Origin: an uncultured Aquimarina sp.
GTDB lineage: Bacteria; Bacteroidota; Bacteroidia; Flavobacteriales; Flavobacteriaceae
Direction of reading: 5' to 3'
NCBI GenBank assembly: GCA_947498595.1
Contig: CANMKX010000002.1
Span: 1-64,000, forward strand
Length of the DNA: 64,000 nt
The translations under genes and the position numbers were made by a program. The notes under the pieces were generated by a model. It made no database searches and was not told where the DNA came from. It saw only the letters and a list, made by a program, of their open reading frames with translations. Below are positions 53,828 to 63,703 of this stretch, piece by piece. Position 1 is the stretch's first letter. Every line of letters starts with the position of its first letter.

Positions 53828-54580
53828 CTATTTAAATCGTTTAAGAGTTTCTTTTGTAAATTCTGATAATACCAATCGTCCACTAATTTCTGCTCTTTCG
53901 GTTAATAAGGTATCCCAGTGATCTGTTCCTTCCCAGAATATTTTTTTCATTTCTGCCATAGCTTCTGGATTGTACGTGCATAAATTTTCAGCAAAAGCTT
54001 GTACTGCTTCATCTAAGGCTTCGGTACTTTCATAAACTTGGGTATACAATCCTTTTTCTTTTGCCCATTCTGCTGAGTAAAATGTATTAGCATCGATTGC
54101 TATTTGTGACATTCCTGTAACTCCTAATTTACGTTGCACTGCTGGACCAACTACAAAAGGTCCTATCCCAACATTTAACTCACTCAATTTAATCGACGCA
54201 AATTTAGATGCCATACAATAATCTGTTGCTGAGGCTACTCCTACTCCTCCTCCAACAGTTTTACCTTGTACTCTCCCTATAATAAATTTAGGACATTTAC
54301 GCATTGCATTGATTACATTAGCAAATCCTGAGAAAAAAACTTTTCCTGTTGCTGCATCATCAATATTAATTAATTCCTTAAAACTTGCTCCCGCACAAAA
54401 TGTTCGATCTCCTCCACTTTTTAATACAATTACTTTAATTTCGTCATTTACTCCTGCAGCTGTAATTGTATCGGCTAGTTGTGCTAAGATATCTCCTGGC
54501 AATGAGTTATGTGCTGGATGAAAAAACTCTATGGTTCCAATTCCGTTTTCTATATGTTGTTTTACGTAAGGTGCTGTCAT
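53828..54580 (-). CDS. Enoyl-CoA hydratase/isomerase of the phenylacetate cluster
   Basis: 250 residues of the crotonase fold. The oxyanion-hole segment is FCAGASFKELINI, and GRVQGKTVGGGVGVASATDYCMA the second. The canonical catalytic Glu pair is not obvious (ELNVGIGPFVVGPAVQRKLG). It is more distant from paaG (61.2 kb) and may be the 2,3-dehydroadipyl-CoA hydratase (PaaF-like) or an isomerase; I cannot decide. About 300 bases and two hairpins separate it from paaZ. Confidence 0.8.
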   Translation of the reverse strand: MTAPYVKQHIENGIGTIEFFHPAHNSLPGDILAQLADTITAAGVNDEIKVIVLKSGGDRTFCAGASFKELINIDDAATGKVFFSGFANVINAMRKCPKFIIGRVQGKTVGGGVGVASATDYCMASKFASIKLSELNVGIGPFVVGPAVQRKLGVTGMSQIAIDANTFYSAEWAKEKGLYTQVYESTEALDEAVQAFAENLCTYNPEAMAEMKKIFWEGTDHWDTLLTERAEISGRLVLSEFTKETLKRFK

Positions 54581-54864
54581 TTTCTCTTGTTGATTTAATA
54601 ATCTCTATCTAAATTAATCTCTTGTCTAGACGGATTATCTTTTTTTATTACTTCTATTTTCCAACTTCTCTTTCATTTTTTCATTTGCTCTTCTCTCAAA
54701 TAGGCTTTCTCTTTTGCTGTATAACTTTCAAAATATATTTACTTGTTCAAGTTATATTTCACTGAAAAAGTCATTGGATACACTTTTCTTTTATGCTGTT
54801 TTGTTCTTCTCTTTCAATCTTTTGATACACCTATATACAGAATTCCTGTTTTCTAGGAATTTCA

Positions 54865-54900
54865 AAACAATTTAATCTATTACAATAGATTAAATTGTTT
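54865..54900 (-). terminator. Terminator overlapping the end of paaZ
   Basis: 17-bp near-perfect stem 54865-54881 with 54884-54900, formed partly by the last paaZ codons. A second hairpin (54841-54847 with 54855-54861) follows downstream. Confidence 0.65.
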
Positions 54901-57372
54901 GAAATGATGGTTTAAATGTTTTACACTTAATAGATCCCATTCAAATTTACTCAACATTCCAAATACTGTATTTTTAGTTGTAACTTCTGGATTTTCTTTA
55001 AAATACGCTTCATATTGGTCATAAGCTTCCAACATTTTTTCTTTTGCCTCAACTAAATTTCCATATTGTAGTTCTTCTACAGTATCTTCTTTTAATAATG
55101 GATGTTTGTGTTCTCTTGGCATTGGTTTGTGATTGTACAACATTTCAATCACTTTTTCTATATACTCTTCTGGAGTTGTAATTTCAAAATCATTAATTTC
55201 TCCTGTTGCCATTCTAAACTGCATCTCAATATGCTCTACCATATGTTGAGCTGTCATAATTCCCCAACTAGGTTTACTTTCTTCTGTTAACTTATATAAG
55301 TAGTTTTCGATATTAGCTCGATTAATTTGAGCAAAAGGGTTCTTTTTTTGAACCATTGTTAAAATAGTTGCTACAGCTACTAGTTCATCTTCTTGATCAA
55401 AAACCTCTACAAACCATTTTACTATTCCGCTAGGTAATTCTCTTCCTCTTGAATCTCGTTCTACTTTTTCTTTACATGTCAATCTAACGTATACGGTATC
55501 ATTATGGTAGATAGGTCTCAAGAATCGACATTCTTCTAATCCATAATTAGCCGCAACTGGACCTTTATTAGGATATACAAATAATCCTGCTGCAGCTGCA
55601 ATAATAAAATACCCGTGAGCCGTACGCTTTTCAAAAATACTTCCGTCTAGTGACGTAATATCTGTATGCGCATAAAAATGATCCCAAGTAAGGTTTCCAA
55701 AATTAATAATATCGGTATCTGTAATGGTTCTTTTGTGGGTTTTTAGCGACATTCCTGCCTCTATATCTTCCCAATGATATGCAAATGGGTGTTTTTCTGT
55801 TTCTTTATACTTAGCATTTGGTTGATAAACACCTGTTACTTCTGTTATTGTTGTAGGAGTTCCTTGTATAGCACATCGTTGCATGTAATGCTTAATACCT
55901 CTCATTCCTCCCATTTCTTCTCCACCACCAGCTCTTCCTGGCCCTCCATGGACTAATTGCGGTAATGGAGATCCATGTCCTGTACTTTGTTTAGCATTTT
56001 CTCTATTTCCTACCAAAATACGTCCATGATGCGAAGCTGCTCCTATCACATAATCACGTGCTTCATTATCATTATATGTAAATATTGAAGAAACCAAAGA
56101 TCCTTTACCCATTTGAGATAATTTGATTGCTTCATCCATATCTTTATATGGCATAATCGTACTCACAGGTCCAAAAGCTTCTATTTCATGTACTGCTGTG
56201 TTAACAAAGGGTTGATCTTCTCGCATTAGGATAGGGCTCATGAAAGCTCCTTTTTCTCCATCTGCTCCTATGGCATCAATTGTTTCTAGTTTTCCGTAAA
56301 CGATTTTTGCTGTTTGGGTTAGTTTTGCTACTTGATTCTTCACACTTTCAACTTGTGCTTTATTAATCAAGGCTCCCATACGCACTTCTTTTAATCGAGG
56401 GTCTCCTATAGTTACTTTGTCTAATTGTTTTCCTAAAGCTATTTGAACATCTTCTACTAAGTTTTCTGGAACTATGACTCTACGAATTGCTGTACATTTC
56501 TGTCCAGTTTTGACGGTCATTTCCTTACGAACTTCTTTGATAAACAAATTAAATTCTGGTGTTCCTGGAACTGCTTCTTTTCCTAAAATCGAACAGTTAA
56601 GCGAATCTGCTTCCATTGTAAATGGGACTGCTTCTTCTGTTAATCGTGGATGTGCTTTTAATATTCTTCCTGTATGCGCTGATCCTGTAAACGTTACTAC
56701 ATCTTGAGATGTTACTCTATCCAGAATTGTTTTTGTCATTCCACTTAACAATTGCAATGCTCCTTCTGGTAAAATTCCAGCGTTTACAATTTCGCGAACT
56801 ACAGCTTCTGTTAAGTATGCTGTTTGTGGTGCTGGAAGAACTATTGCTGGCATTCCAGCCATCCAATTAACTGCGCATTTTTCTAACATTCCCCATATCG
56901 GGAAATTAAATGCATTGATATGTATTGCTACTCCTTGCTTAGGCACTAAAATATGATGTGCCATAAACCTTCCTCCTCTTGATAAATCTATTGGATCTCC
57001 TTCTACATGATAAGGTTGATTAGGGAATAGTTTACGTAATGATGCATTTGCAAATAAGTTTCCGAAGCCTCCTTCTATATCAATCCAACTATCAACACGT
57101 GTTGCCCCTGTTCGGTAACTAATTTCATAAAACTGCTCTTTCCTTTTGGTTAAATACAAGGCTAACTTTTTTATCATGCTACCTCGTTCTTGGAAAGTCA
57201 TTTTACGCAATTTTTCTCCTCCTTTAGTTCTTCCATAAGCTAATGCTCCTGGAATATCTAATCCTTGAGTTGTTGCATATCCGATAGTTTCTCCTGTTAC
57301 AGCATCAAACATTGGAGTACCATCTCCAGATCCAGCAACCCATGTACCATTGATATAGCTTTCTAATTTCAT
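54880..57372 (-). CDS. paaZ: Bifunctional PaaZ with extra C-terminal DUF1569/DinB-like domain
   Basis: 830 residues; ordinary PaaZ has about 680. The aldehyde dehydrogenase part (about 1-520) shows [42 protein letters not shown] and [11 protein letters not shown] with the catalytic Cys. The MaoC-like oxepin-CoA hydrolase (about 530-680) has [14 protein letters not shown]. The tail (about 690-830) reads [17 protein letters not shown] and ends [25 protein letters not shown], matching the His pattern of the DinB-like DUF1569 fold. The enzyme opens the oxepin ring and oxidises the semialdehyde; the tail's role is unknown. Confidence 0.92.
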   Translation of the reverse strand: MKLESYINGTWVAGSGDGTPMFDAVTGETIGYATTQGLDIPGALAYGRTKGGEKLRKMTFQERGSMIKKLALYLTKRKEQFYEISYRTGATRVDSWIDIEGGFGNLFANASLRKLFPNQPYHVEGDPIDLSRGGRFMAHHILVPKQGVAIHINAFNFPIWGMLEKCAVNWMAGMPAIVLPAPQTAYLTEAVVREIVNAGILPEGALQLLSGMTKTILDRVTSQDVVTFTGSAHTGRILKAHPRLTEEAVPFTMEADSLNCSILGKEAVPGTPEFNLFIKEVRKEMTVKTGQKCTAIRRVIVPENLVEDVQIALGKQLDKVTIGDPRLKEVRMGALINKAQVESVKNQVAKLTQTAKIVYGKLETIDAIGADGEKGAFMSPILMREDQPFVNTAVHEIEAFGPVSTIMPYKDMDEAIKLSQMGKGSLVSSIFTYNDNEARDYVIGAASHHGRILVGNRENAKQSTGHGSPLPQLVHGGPGRAGGGEEMGGMRGIKHYMQRCAIQGTPTTITEVTGVYQPNAKYKETEKHPFAYHWEDIEAGMSLKTHKRTITDTDIINFGNLTWDHFYAHTDITSLDGSIFEKRTAHGYFIIAAAAGLFVYPNKGPVAANYGLEECRFLRPIYHNDTVYVRLTCKEKVERDSRGRELPSGIVKWFVEVFDQEDELVAVATILTMVQKKNPFAQINRANIENYLYKLTEESKPSWGIMTAQHMVEHIEMQFRMATGEINDFEITTPEEYIEKVIEMLYNHKPMPREHKHPLLKEDTVEELQYGNLVEAKEKMLEAYDQYEAYFKENPEVTTKNTVFGMLSKFEWDLLSVKHLNHHFKQFNLL

Positions 57373-57449
57373 CTTAATTTCTTATTTTTCTATTGTATGT
57401 TGATGCCTCTATCTTGAGTTTTTTGTAAAAAGTGATAGATTCTTTTTTA

Positions 57450-58655
57450 TTATACACGTTCTATTATAGCTGCGTATCCTTGCCCTACTCCTATACACAT
57501 TGTAATTAATGCATATTTTTTTCCTGTTTCTTGCAACTCTAATGCCGCTGAGTATGCTATCCTAGCACCTGTAACTCCTAATGGGTGTCCTATTGCAATA
57601 GCTCCTCCATTAGGATTGATTCGTGGATCATTATCTGCTAATCCCCATTCGCGAATGCACGCTAAACTTTGTGCTGCAAAAGCTTCATTTAATTCTATTA
57701 TATCGATATCGTCCATCGTTAAACCTGCTTTTTCTAAAGCTTTATTAGATGCTTTAACTGGTCCGATCCCCATAATTCTAGGTTCTACTCCTACTACCGC
57801 CGAGCTTACAATTCTAGCCATTGGTTTTAGGTTGTATTTTTTAACGGCATCTTCAGATGCTATAATCGTTGCTGCTGCTCCATCATTTAAACCTGATGCG
57901 TTTCCTGCTGTTACACTTCCATCTCCTTTAAAAGCTGCTCTTAATTTCCCTAAAATTTCTGGACTTGTTGTTGGTTTGATAAACTCATCGTGATCAAAAA
58001 TTATTGGGTCTTTTTTTCTTTGTGGAATTTCTACTGCAACTATTTCTTTAGCTAATCTTCCAGATTTTTGTGCTTTTGTTGCTTTCATTTGACTATGGTA
58101 TGCAAATGCATCTTGATCTTCTCTAGAGATATTATATTTCTCTACTAAGTTTTCTGCAGTCATTCCCATTCCATCTGTACCATACATCTCGTGCATCTTA
58201 GGATTTACAAATCTCCACCCGAAACTAGTATCATACATTTTTGCATCTGTACCAAAGGCACTTGATGGTTTTGCTATTGCATAAGGTCCTCTTGTCATAT
58301 TCTCTACTCCTCCAGCTATAAATAGATCTCCGTCTCCTGCTTTTATCGCTCTATTGGCATGAATAATAGCTGATAATCCTGAACTACATAGTCTGTTTAC
58401 AGTTTCTCCTGGTACGCTATATGGTAACCCTGCTAATAATGATGACATACGTGCAACATTACGATTATCTTCTCCTGCTTGATTTGCACATCCCATTATT
58501 ACATCATCATAAGCCTCTTTAGGTATATTAGCGTTACGTTCTGCAACTTCTTTGATTACTAGCGCTCCTAAATCATCTGTACGAACTACTGATAAGGTTC
58601 CTTTATATTTTCCTATTGGGGTTCTTACACCGTCTATTATATATGTTTCTTTCAC
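57450..58655 (-). CDS. paaJ: 3-oxoadipyl-CoA/3-oxo-5,6-dehydrosuberyl-CoA thiolase
   Basis: 401 residues of thiolase fold. VNRLCSSGLSAIIHANRAI has the acyl-accepting Cys, GAIAIGHPLGVTGARIAYSA the catalytic His, and ITMCIGVGQGYAAII the second Cys. The N-terminus YIIDGVRTPIGKYKGTLS is typical of the PaaJ/PcaF group. Performs the thiolytic steps that release acetyl-CoA and succinyl-CoA in phenylacetate breakdown. Lies 77 bases upstream of paaZ on the same strand. Confidence 0.92.
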   Translation of the reverse strand: MKETYIIDGVRTPIGKYKGTLSVVRTDDLGALVIKEVAERNANIPKEAYDDVIMGCANQAGEDNRNVARMSSLLAGLPYSVPGETVNRLCSSGLSAIIHANRAIKAGDGDLFIAGGVENMTRGPYAIAKPSSAFGTDAKMYDTSFGWRFVNPKMHEMYGTDGMGMTAENLVEKYNISREDQDAFAYHSQMKATKAQKSGRLAKEIVAVEIPQRKKDPIIFDHDEFIKPTTSPEILGKLRAAFKGDGSVTAGNASGLNDGAAATIIASEDAVKKYNLKPMARIVSSAVVGVEPRIMGIGPVKASNKALEKAGLTMDDIDIIELNEAFAAQSLACIREWGLADNDPRINPNGGAIAIGHPLGVTGARIAYSAALELQETGKKYALITMCIGVGQGYAAIIERV

Positions 58656-58691
58656 AATCTAAATTTTAAAATGTAAAATGTAAAAGTATAA

Positions 58692-59046
58692 TTAGCTCAT
58701 TTTTTTAATATTTGACGTAAAAATCGCAATCAACTCCTTACATTTTCTCTTTATTTCTTCAAATATTCTATATCTTTTTTCAACTCTGCTTCTTAAAGAA
58801 TACTTAGATTCACTTCCGTTTCTATTAATTCTTTTAAACAAGGTTTCATTTTATGTATAAAGTTCTTTTTGATTCTGCACTTTATACTTCTCCATAATTT
58901 AATGCTACTGATGTTGATGATCTAATGATCTGTTTTGACAAATGTTCACTAAAAAACTCTTTCTTTAATCTAGAAGACATCTTAATGACTTTAATAGTAA
59001 ATCCTATTAATTTATCTTCTAAATCATATTTAGTTTTCTCATTCAT
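58692..59046 (-). pseudogene. Broken four-helix bundle (23S rRNA IVS-type) gene, copy 1
   Basis: The intact start (MNEKTKYDLEDKLIGFTIKV, then SSRLKKEFFSEHLSKQIIRSS) is the four-helix-bundle family N-terminus. A TAA at 58882-58884 stops it after NYGEV. The following sequence still encodes family residues: SAESKR in frame 0, then after about a 1-base loss FIHKMK, CLKELIETEVNLSIL, and near the end KCKELIAIF, in shifting frames with several stops. This is a decayed gene. It sits inside the paa operon between paaJ and paaI, whose stop lies just upstream. Confidence 0.8.
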
Positions 59047-59059
59047 CATTCTATATTTT

Positions 59060-59467
59060 TTACTCTTCCCAATCTTTCTTGGTTCTGTATACAACTCCTT
59101 TAAAAAGAGCTACCAATTCATCTCCTCTTTTTACTTCGATCACATTGAAGCCTACTTTTGTTTTCACTTTCTCTATCACAGATTCTGCCGTGATATAATC
59201 TCCTTCTTCAAGTGCCTCTATATGATTTATAGATGTCTCTATAGATACGGCATACTTACCATGTGTATTTGCTGCAAATCCAAACGCTGTATCTGCTAAC
59301 GAATAACTTATTCCTCCATGTGCTTTCCCCATACTATTAAGCATTTCTTTACGTATGGTCATGCCTACTTTACACCTTCCTAACTCACATTCTAAAATTT
59401 TTATTCCCAACCATGTACTATATGGATCAAGTTCTAGCATTTTATTTGGAATTTGTTCTGGGGTCAT
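59060..59467 (-). CDS. paaI: PaaI acyl-CoA thioesterase
   Basis: 135 residues of hot-dog fold: MLNSMGKAHGGISYSLADTAFGFAANTHGKYAVSIETSINHIE is the PaaI signature with the HGG and the following Asp in the catalytic helix. Length is typical. It removes CoA from hydroxyphenylacetyl-type intermediates to recycle CoA. Between two broken four-helix-bundle genes in the paa operon. Confidence 0.92.
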   Translation of the reverse strand: MTPEQIPNKMLELDPYSTWLGIKILECELGRCKVGMTIRKEMLNSMGKAHGGISYSLADTAFGFAANTHGKYAVSIETSINHIEALEEGDYITAESVIEKVKTKVGFNVIEVKRGDELVALFKGVVYRTKKDWEE

Positions 59468-59509
59468 ATATAGTTTATTAGTATTGTAGTTAATTAGTTT
59501 TGTGGTCTT

Positions 59510-59890
59510 TTAGACTTTGTTATTCTTTTGCTTTAAATATTTTTTATAGCTAGATATCATTTTGGAAAATTCGGTTATAGCTTTTCGGTTTGCTTCATCT
59601 TATTCTATAGAAATAAAGCCTCTCAACCTTATTTTAGGACTACAAACCACACATTCATATACTCTATCCCATGCTATTTGTAAATATCTATTAAACTGAG
59701 CATTTGTACTTGCTGATCCTTCTGCTATATTGTTCGCAATTGAATCTGCCGCTCTTATAAATTGCGAGGATAATCTATAAGTTTCTTCTTTAGAAAAAGT
59801 TTTTATTTGAGCATTTACCGTTTCTCCAAATACTATGGATTTTTGATATCTCTGCAATTCCTCAAATTTAAATCCAAACTCATTCTTCAT
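59510..59890 (-). pseudogene. Broken four-helix bundle (23S rRNA IVS-type) gene, copy 2
   Basis: The first 96 codons encode a normal family N-terminus and core (MKNEFGFKFEELQRYQKSIVF, then IAEGSASTNAQFNRYLQIAWDRVYECVVC). They end at a single TAA at 59600-59602. The same frame then continues without a break for 29 codons (DEANRKAITEFSKMISSYKK, then YLKQK) to TAA at 59510-59512. One nonsense change thus separates the last helix. Read-through, a sequencing error or recent inactivation are all possible. Located between paaI and paaH. Confidence 0.75.
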
Positions 59891-59930
59891 ACTTATAACT
59901 CATTAACTATCTAACTACAAAACTATTTCA

Positions 59931-61097
59931 TTAAAAAAAACTTTTATTTTCTTTATTCATTTTACGTAGTAATGGACTGCATCGATACCTATCTTCGTGA
60001 TATTCATCATACAACGCATCTAACTTTTCTACGCACCATGAAATTCCTTTTTCATCTGCCCAACTTAACAATCCTTTAGGGTAGTTTACTCCTTTAGTCA
60101 TTGCATTATCAATATCTGCCGCAGAGGCTATGTTTAAAAATAAGGCATCTGCTGCCTCATTAATTAACATCACTAATACTCGATCAAATATTTGTTGTGC
60201 TAAAATTGTATCTTCTATAGGTTTAGGTTTTACTGCCCCCTCAGTATAATCATAATATCCTTTTCCTGTTTTTCTTCCTAAATAACCAGCTTCAGATAAT
60301 CTTTTTTGTGTAAATGCTGGTCTATATCTCGGATCGTAATAAAATGCTGTAAACACAGTTTCTGTCACCGTATAATTGACATCATTTCCTATAAAATCCA
60401 TTAACTCGAATGGTCCCATACGGAAACCTCCTATTGTTTTTAAACTCCAATCTATGGTTGCAAAATCAGCTAGTCCTTCTTCATAAATTCGCAACGACTC
60501 TCCATAAAACGGTCTTGCTACTCTATTTACAATAAAACCAGGAGTATCTTTGGCTACTGCTACTACTTTTTTCCAATCCGAAATAGTTTGTACTGCAATA
60601 TCTAATACAGTTTTTGATGTTTGAATTGCAGGAACTACTTCTACCAATTTCATCAATGGTGCTGGATTAAAAAAGTGAATCCCAACACATCTTTCAGGTT
60701 TTTTTAATGATGATGCTATGGAAGCTATTGATAATGATGAGGTGTTTGATGCTATAATTGCAGTATCTGAAACGTAGGTTTCTAGTGTTGCAAATACTTT
60801 TTGTTTTATTTCTAAATTCTCTACTATAGCTTCTATTGTTAGTTCTGAATCTCTAAGATCTGCTAGATCATTTACATATGTTATATTAGTTTGTATTCTC
60901 GATTTTTCTACTTCGTCTATTCTTCCTTTTTCTATTAATCGAGTTAATATTTTTTCTAAACTTGCTTTACTTTTATCTAAAGCAGTTTGATTGGTGTCAT
61001 ATATTTTTACAGTACACCCTGAAGTAGCTGCTACTTGCGCTATTCCACTTCCCATTGTACCTGATCCTATGATGCCTACAGTTTTTATCATAATCAA
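59931..61097 (-). CDS. paaH: 3-hydroxyacyl-CoA dehydrogenase PaaH
   Basis: 388 residues. [21 protein letters not shown] is the NAD-binding motif, [20 protein letters not shown] the active-site His region, and [18 protein letters not shown] and [17 protein letters not shown] belong to the C-terminal domain. Longer than the usual 285 residues by a second C-terminal helical domain (about 290-388), as in other PaaH proteins. Oxidises 3-hydroxyadipyl-CoA to 3-oxoadipyl-CoA. The start may be the second Met (MIMIKTV). Confidence 0.92.
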   Translation of the reverse strand: MIMIKTVGIIGSGTMGSGIAQVAATSGCTVKIYDTNQTALDKSKASLEKILTRLIEKGRIDEVEKSRIQTNITYVNDLADLRDSELTIEAIVENLEIKQKVFATLETYVSDTAIIASNTSSLSIASIASSLKKPERCVGIHFFNPAPLMKLVEVVPAIQTSKTVLDIAVQTISDWKKVVAVAKDTPGFIVNRVARPFYGESLRIYEEGLADFATIDWSLKTIGGFRMGPFELMDFIGNDVNYTVTETVFTAFYYDPRYRPAFTQKRLSEAGYLGRKTGKGYYDYTEGAVKPKPIEDTILAQQIFDRVLVMLINEAADALFLNIASAADIDNAMTKGVNYPKGLLSWADEKGISWCVEKLDALYDEYHEDRYRCSPLLRKMNKENKSFF

Positions 61098-61161
61098 TCT
61101 TAATCGTAAAACTCCAAAGGAAAATCTTTAAATTTTTACCGTTATATTTTCAATTTTACTT

Positions 61162-61941
61162 TTATTTTCCTTTAAACGTTGGTCTACGTTTCTCTATAAA
61201 TGCATTTACTCCTTCTTCATAATCTTCACTAGCTGCTGAGACAATTTGCAATTCGGATTCTAATGCTAATTGCTCCTCCAAATCATTAGTCATTGCTTTA
61301 TTCAACAAACGTTTTGTGTACCCCAATGCTTGTGTTGGCATTGCTGCCATCTTTGTTGCTAACTTTGTTACTTCAGCTTCAAAGTTTTCTAACGGAATTA
61401 CTTTATAAATCATTCCCAATCGTTCAGCTTCAATAGCTTCTACTTTATCTCCTAACATCATTAAGGCTGAAGCTTTTTGAAAGCCTATTAATCTTGGTAA
61501 GAAAAATGTTCCTGCACTATCTGGTATTAATCCTATTTTACTAAACGCTTGTATAAAACTCACTTTTTCGTGTGCTACAGTAACATCACATGCTAAAGCT
61601 ATATTAGCTCCAGCTCCTGCTGCTACTCCATTTACTGCTGCTATGATTGGTTTTTCAATAGCTCGAATGCGTCGAATTATTGGGTTGTAGTGTTCTTCTA
61701 ATATTTTTTTGAATCCAGGATTGTGTTCTGGAGATGTAACTTCTTTAAGATCTTGCCCTGCACAAAATGCTTTTCCTGCTCCAGAAAGCACTATTGCTCG
61801 TACATTTTCATTTGCTTCGCAAGCATCTAGTCGATCTTGTAAGCTCAAGGCCATTTCTCTTGTAAAACTATTGAATGCTTCGGGCCTGTTTAAAGTAATA
61901 TATGCTATATTTCCTTCTATTCTTTCTAGTATTACACTCAT
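61162..61941 (-). CDS. paaG: Enoyl-CoA hydratase/isomerase PaaG
   Basis: 259 residues of crotonase fold: FCAGQDLKEVTSPEHNPGF and AAVNGVAAGAGANIALACDVTVA form the oxyanion hole, FIQAFSKIGLIPDSAGTFFLPRLIG is the PaaG-type catalytic loop with Asp instead of the second Glu. Isomerises ring-1,2-epoxyphenylacetyl-CoA to oxepin-CoA. Between paaH and paaD in the operon. Confidence 0.9.
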   Translation of the reverse strand: MSVILERIEGNIAYITLNRPEAFNSFTREMALSLQDRLDACEANENVRAIVLSGAGKAFCAGQDLKEVTSPEHNPGFKKILEEHYNPIIRRIRAIEKPIIAAVNGVAAGAGANIALACDVTVAHEKVSFIQAFSKIGLIPDSAGTFFLPRLIGFQKASALMMLGDKVEAIEAERLGMIYKVIPLENFEAEVTKLATKMAAMPTQALGYTKRLLNKAMTNDLEEQLALESELQIVSAASEDYEEGVNAFIEKRRPTFKGK

Positions 61942-61974
61942 TTTTATACGTGATTAGGAATATTCTTTTAACAG

Positions 61975-62000
61975 TCAACACTTCGACAAGCTTAGTGTAC
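61975..62000. repeat. Degenerate copy of a flavobacterial intergenic repeat
   Basis: The segment around CACTTCGACAAGCTTAGTGTA resembles the dispersed ACTTCGACAAGCTCAGTGTGAC-type palindrome I know from flavobacterial intergenic regions. It lies in the 105-base gap between paaD and paaG. Only one copy is seen in this window. Confidence 0.4.
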
Positions 62001-62046
62001 CTTATTAAAGGACTTTGTATTCCTTATTATTTTCTTTATTTCGATT

Positions 62047-62529
62047 CTATTTTAAACATTTGAAATAATCAAATGGTTCTAAACATTCTTCGCATTGAAA
62101 TAATGCTTTACATGCAGTGGAACCAAATTGACTGATCATTTTTGTTTGGGTAGCTCCACATTGTGGGCATTTTACTATTTTTTTATCTCCTAGTAATGCT
62201 TCTTTATCTGCTTCTGGATCTAGGGGAGCTGCTATTCCATATTCTTCTAATGACTTTCTTCCTCTTTCTGTGATCCAATCTGTTGTCCAAGCAGGTGACA
62301 ATACTAAAGATACGTTTGCCTCTATATTTTCTTTTTGAAATGCTGCTTTGATATCATCTCCCATTACATCCATTGCTGGACATCCACTATAAGTTGGAGT
62401 AATTGTTACTACAACTTTTCCTTCTTTCCACTTTGCACTTCGCACTACTCCCATATCCATAATAGATAATACAGGGATCTCTGGATCTGAGACTGCTTCT
62501 AATATGGATATAAGGGTTTTATCTATCAT
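62047..62529 (-). CDS. paaD: Phenylacetyl-CoA epoxidase assembly subunit PaaD
   Basis: 160 residues: an N-terminal DUF59/MIP18-like domain (SDPEIPVLSIMDMGVVRSAKW, then TPTYSGCPAMDVMGDDI) and a C-terminal zinc/Fe-S motif with cysteines in VKCPQCGATQTKMISQFGSTACKALFQCEECLEPF. PaaD is thought to help mature the Fe-S or di-iron parts of the PaaABCE complex. 22 bases after paaC. Confidence 0.92.
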   Translation of the reverse strand: MIDKTLISILEAVSDPEIPVLSIMDMGVVRSAKWKEGKVVVTITPTYSGCPAMDVMGDDIKAAFQKENIEANVSLVLSPAWTTDWITERGRKSLEEYGIAAPLDPEADKEALLGDKKIVKCPQCGATQTKMISQFGSTACKALFQCEECLEPFDYFKCLK

Positions 62530-62550
62530 TTTTCCTGAATTAGAATTCGT

Positions 62551-63315
62551 TTACCATTTCATATTAGGATAGGTTCTTTGCATGTATTGCAAATCTGATA
62601 ATAGGTATCCCATATGTTCTGTATGAATTCCTTTTTTACCTCCTCTTTGATACCATTTGGTTTCTGGTAGTGTTAATGTTGCTTCAGTTATTATTTCAGA
62701 TACAGCAGCTACATAGCTTTCTTTTAATGTTGCTGCATCTACTCCTATTTGGCATTCAATTGCTTCTTTGTCTGCTGGCATAACATCAAATAACTCTTCT
62801 GTATATGGCCATAAATGATTTATTGCTTCCTGAATTTTATCATGACTTACTTTGGTTCCATCTCCTAATCTTTTTATCCAGTCTGATGAAAACCTTTTAT
62901 GATAGCTTACTTCTTTGATTCCTTTTTTAGCTATAGCTGCCAATGTTTCATCTTTACTGAATTGCAGTTTCTCTAGGAGTAATAAATGAAATACATCGAA
63001 TAAAAATTGTCTTCCTATTACGTATCCAAAGTGTGTACTAGGTTGTTCTACTAATAGTACATTTTTATATTGACGTTCTGTGCGTAAATATGCTATATCA
63101 TCTTCTGTTTTATTAGCGCCTACTAACTGTGCTACATATTGATAATAGCTACGTGTTTGCCCTAGTAAATCCAATGCCATATTAGTACATGCGATATCTG
63201 TTTCTAGGTTAGGTCCATGACCACACAACTCTGACAGTTGTTGTCCTAAAATCAAACTATTATCTGCAATACTGTATATATATTCTATTAAGTTTTCTTT
63301 ATTCATCATCTTCAT
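62551..63315 (-). CDS. paaC: Phenylacetyl-CoA epoxidase structural subunit PaaC
   Basis: 254 residues, ferritin-like four-helix fold. Motifs: DNSLILGQQLSELCGHGPNLETDIACTNMALDLLGQTRSYYQY, PSTHFGYVIGRQFLFDVFHLLLLEKL, and KEVSYHKRFSSDWIKRLGDGT. PaaC is the non-catalytic partner of PaaA in the di-iron oxygenase. 5 bases after paaB; the paaA-paaB-paaC-paaD order is conserved in the pathway. Confidence 0.95.
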   Translation of the reverse strand: MKMMNKENLIEYIYSIADNSLILGQQLSELCGHGPNLETDIACTNMALDLLGQTRSYYQYVAQLVGANKTEDDIAYLRTERQYKNVLLVEQPSTHFGYVIGRQFLFDVFHLLLLEKLQFSKDETLAAIAKKGIKEVSYHKRFSSDWIKRLGDGTKVSHDKIQEAINHLWPYTEELFDVMPADKEAIECQIGVDAATLKESYVAAVSEIITEATLTLPETKWYQRGGKKGIHTEHMGYLLSDLQYMQRTYPNMKW

Positions 63316-63319
63316 TTTT

Positions 63320-63604
63320 CTACATGTGTTTTACCTCATCTGGTAAATCATAAAACGTTGGGTGACGGTATATTTTATCTTGAGCTGGTTCAAATAGCTC
63401 TCCATTATCTTTTGGATTGGATGCAGTTATATGTTTAGATTCTACTACCCATATACTCACTCCTTCGCTTCTTCTGGTATAAACGTCTCTTGCATTTTCT
63501 AGTGCCATTGCTTCATCTGCTGCATGTAAGCTCCCGAAGTGACGATGTTCTAGTCCATTTTTGCTTCTTACAAATACTTCCCATAGTGGCCAATTTTTCT
63601 CCAT
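63320..63604 (-). CDS. paaB: Phenylacetyl-CoA epoxidase subunit PaaB
   Basis: 94 residues: WPLWEVFVRSKNGLEHRHFGSLHAADEAMALENARDVYTRR and EGVSIWVVESKHITAS are the PaaB signature. Small bridging subunit of the PaaABCE epoxidase. About 100 bases separate it from paaA. Confidence 0.95.
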   Translation of the reverse strand: MEKNWPLWEVFVRSKNGLEHRHFGSLHAADEAMALENARDVYTRRSEGVSIWVVESKHITASNPKDNGELFEPAQDKIYRHPTFYDLPDEVKHM

Positions 63605-63627
63605 AATTGTATGTATTATTTACAGAA

Positions 63628-63698
63628 TGAACAGTTTGTCAATATGCTATCAGCTTGTATCTTAATGACTGTTCAATATGACTTTAGTATATACTAAA
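63628..63698. other. Inverted repeats in the paaA-paaB gap
   Basis: TGAACAGT (63628-63635) pairs with ACTGTTCA (63668-63675), and a separate 16-base palindrome at 63683-63698 (TTTAGTAT/ATACTAAA) lies next to the paaA stop. Likely RNA structure inside the operon transcript, perhaps adjusting subunit ratios. Confidence 0.45.
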
Positions 63699-63703
63699 AG
63701 TGA

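Noticed and set aside
57616-57993. Plus-strand 125-codon ORF opposite paaJ
   Set aside because: Antisense shadow of the thiolase gene with low-complexity composition.
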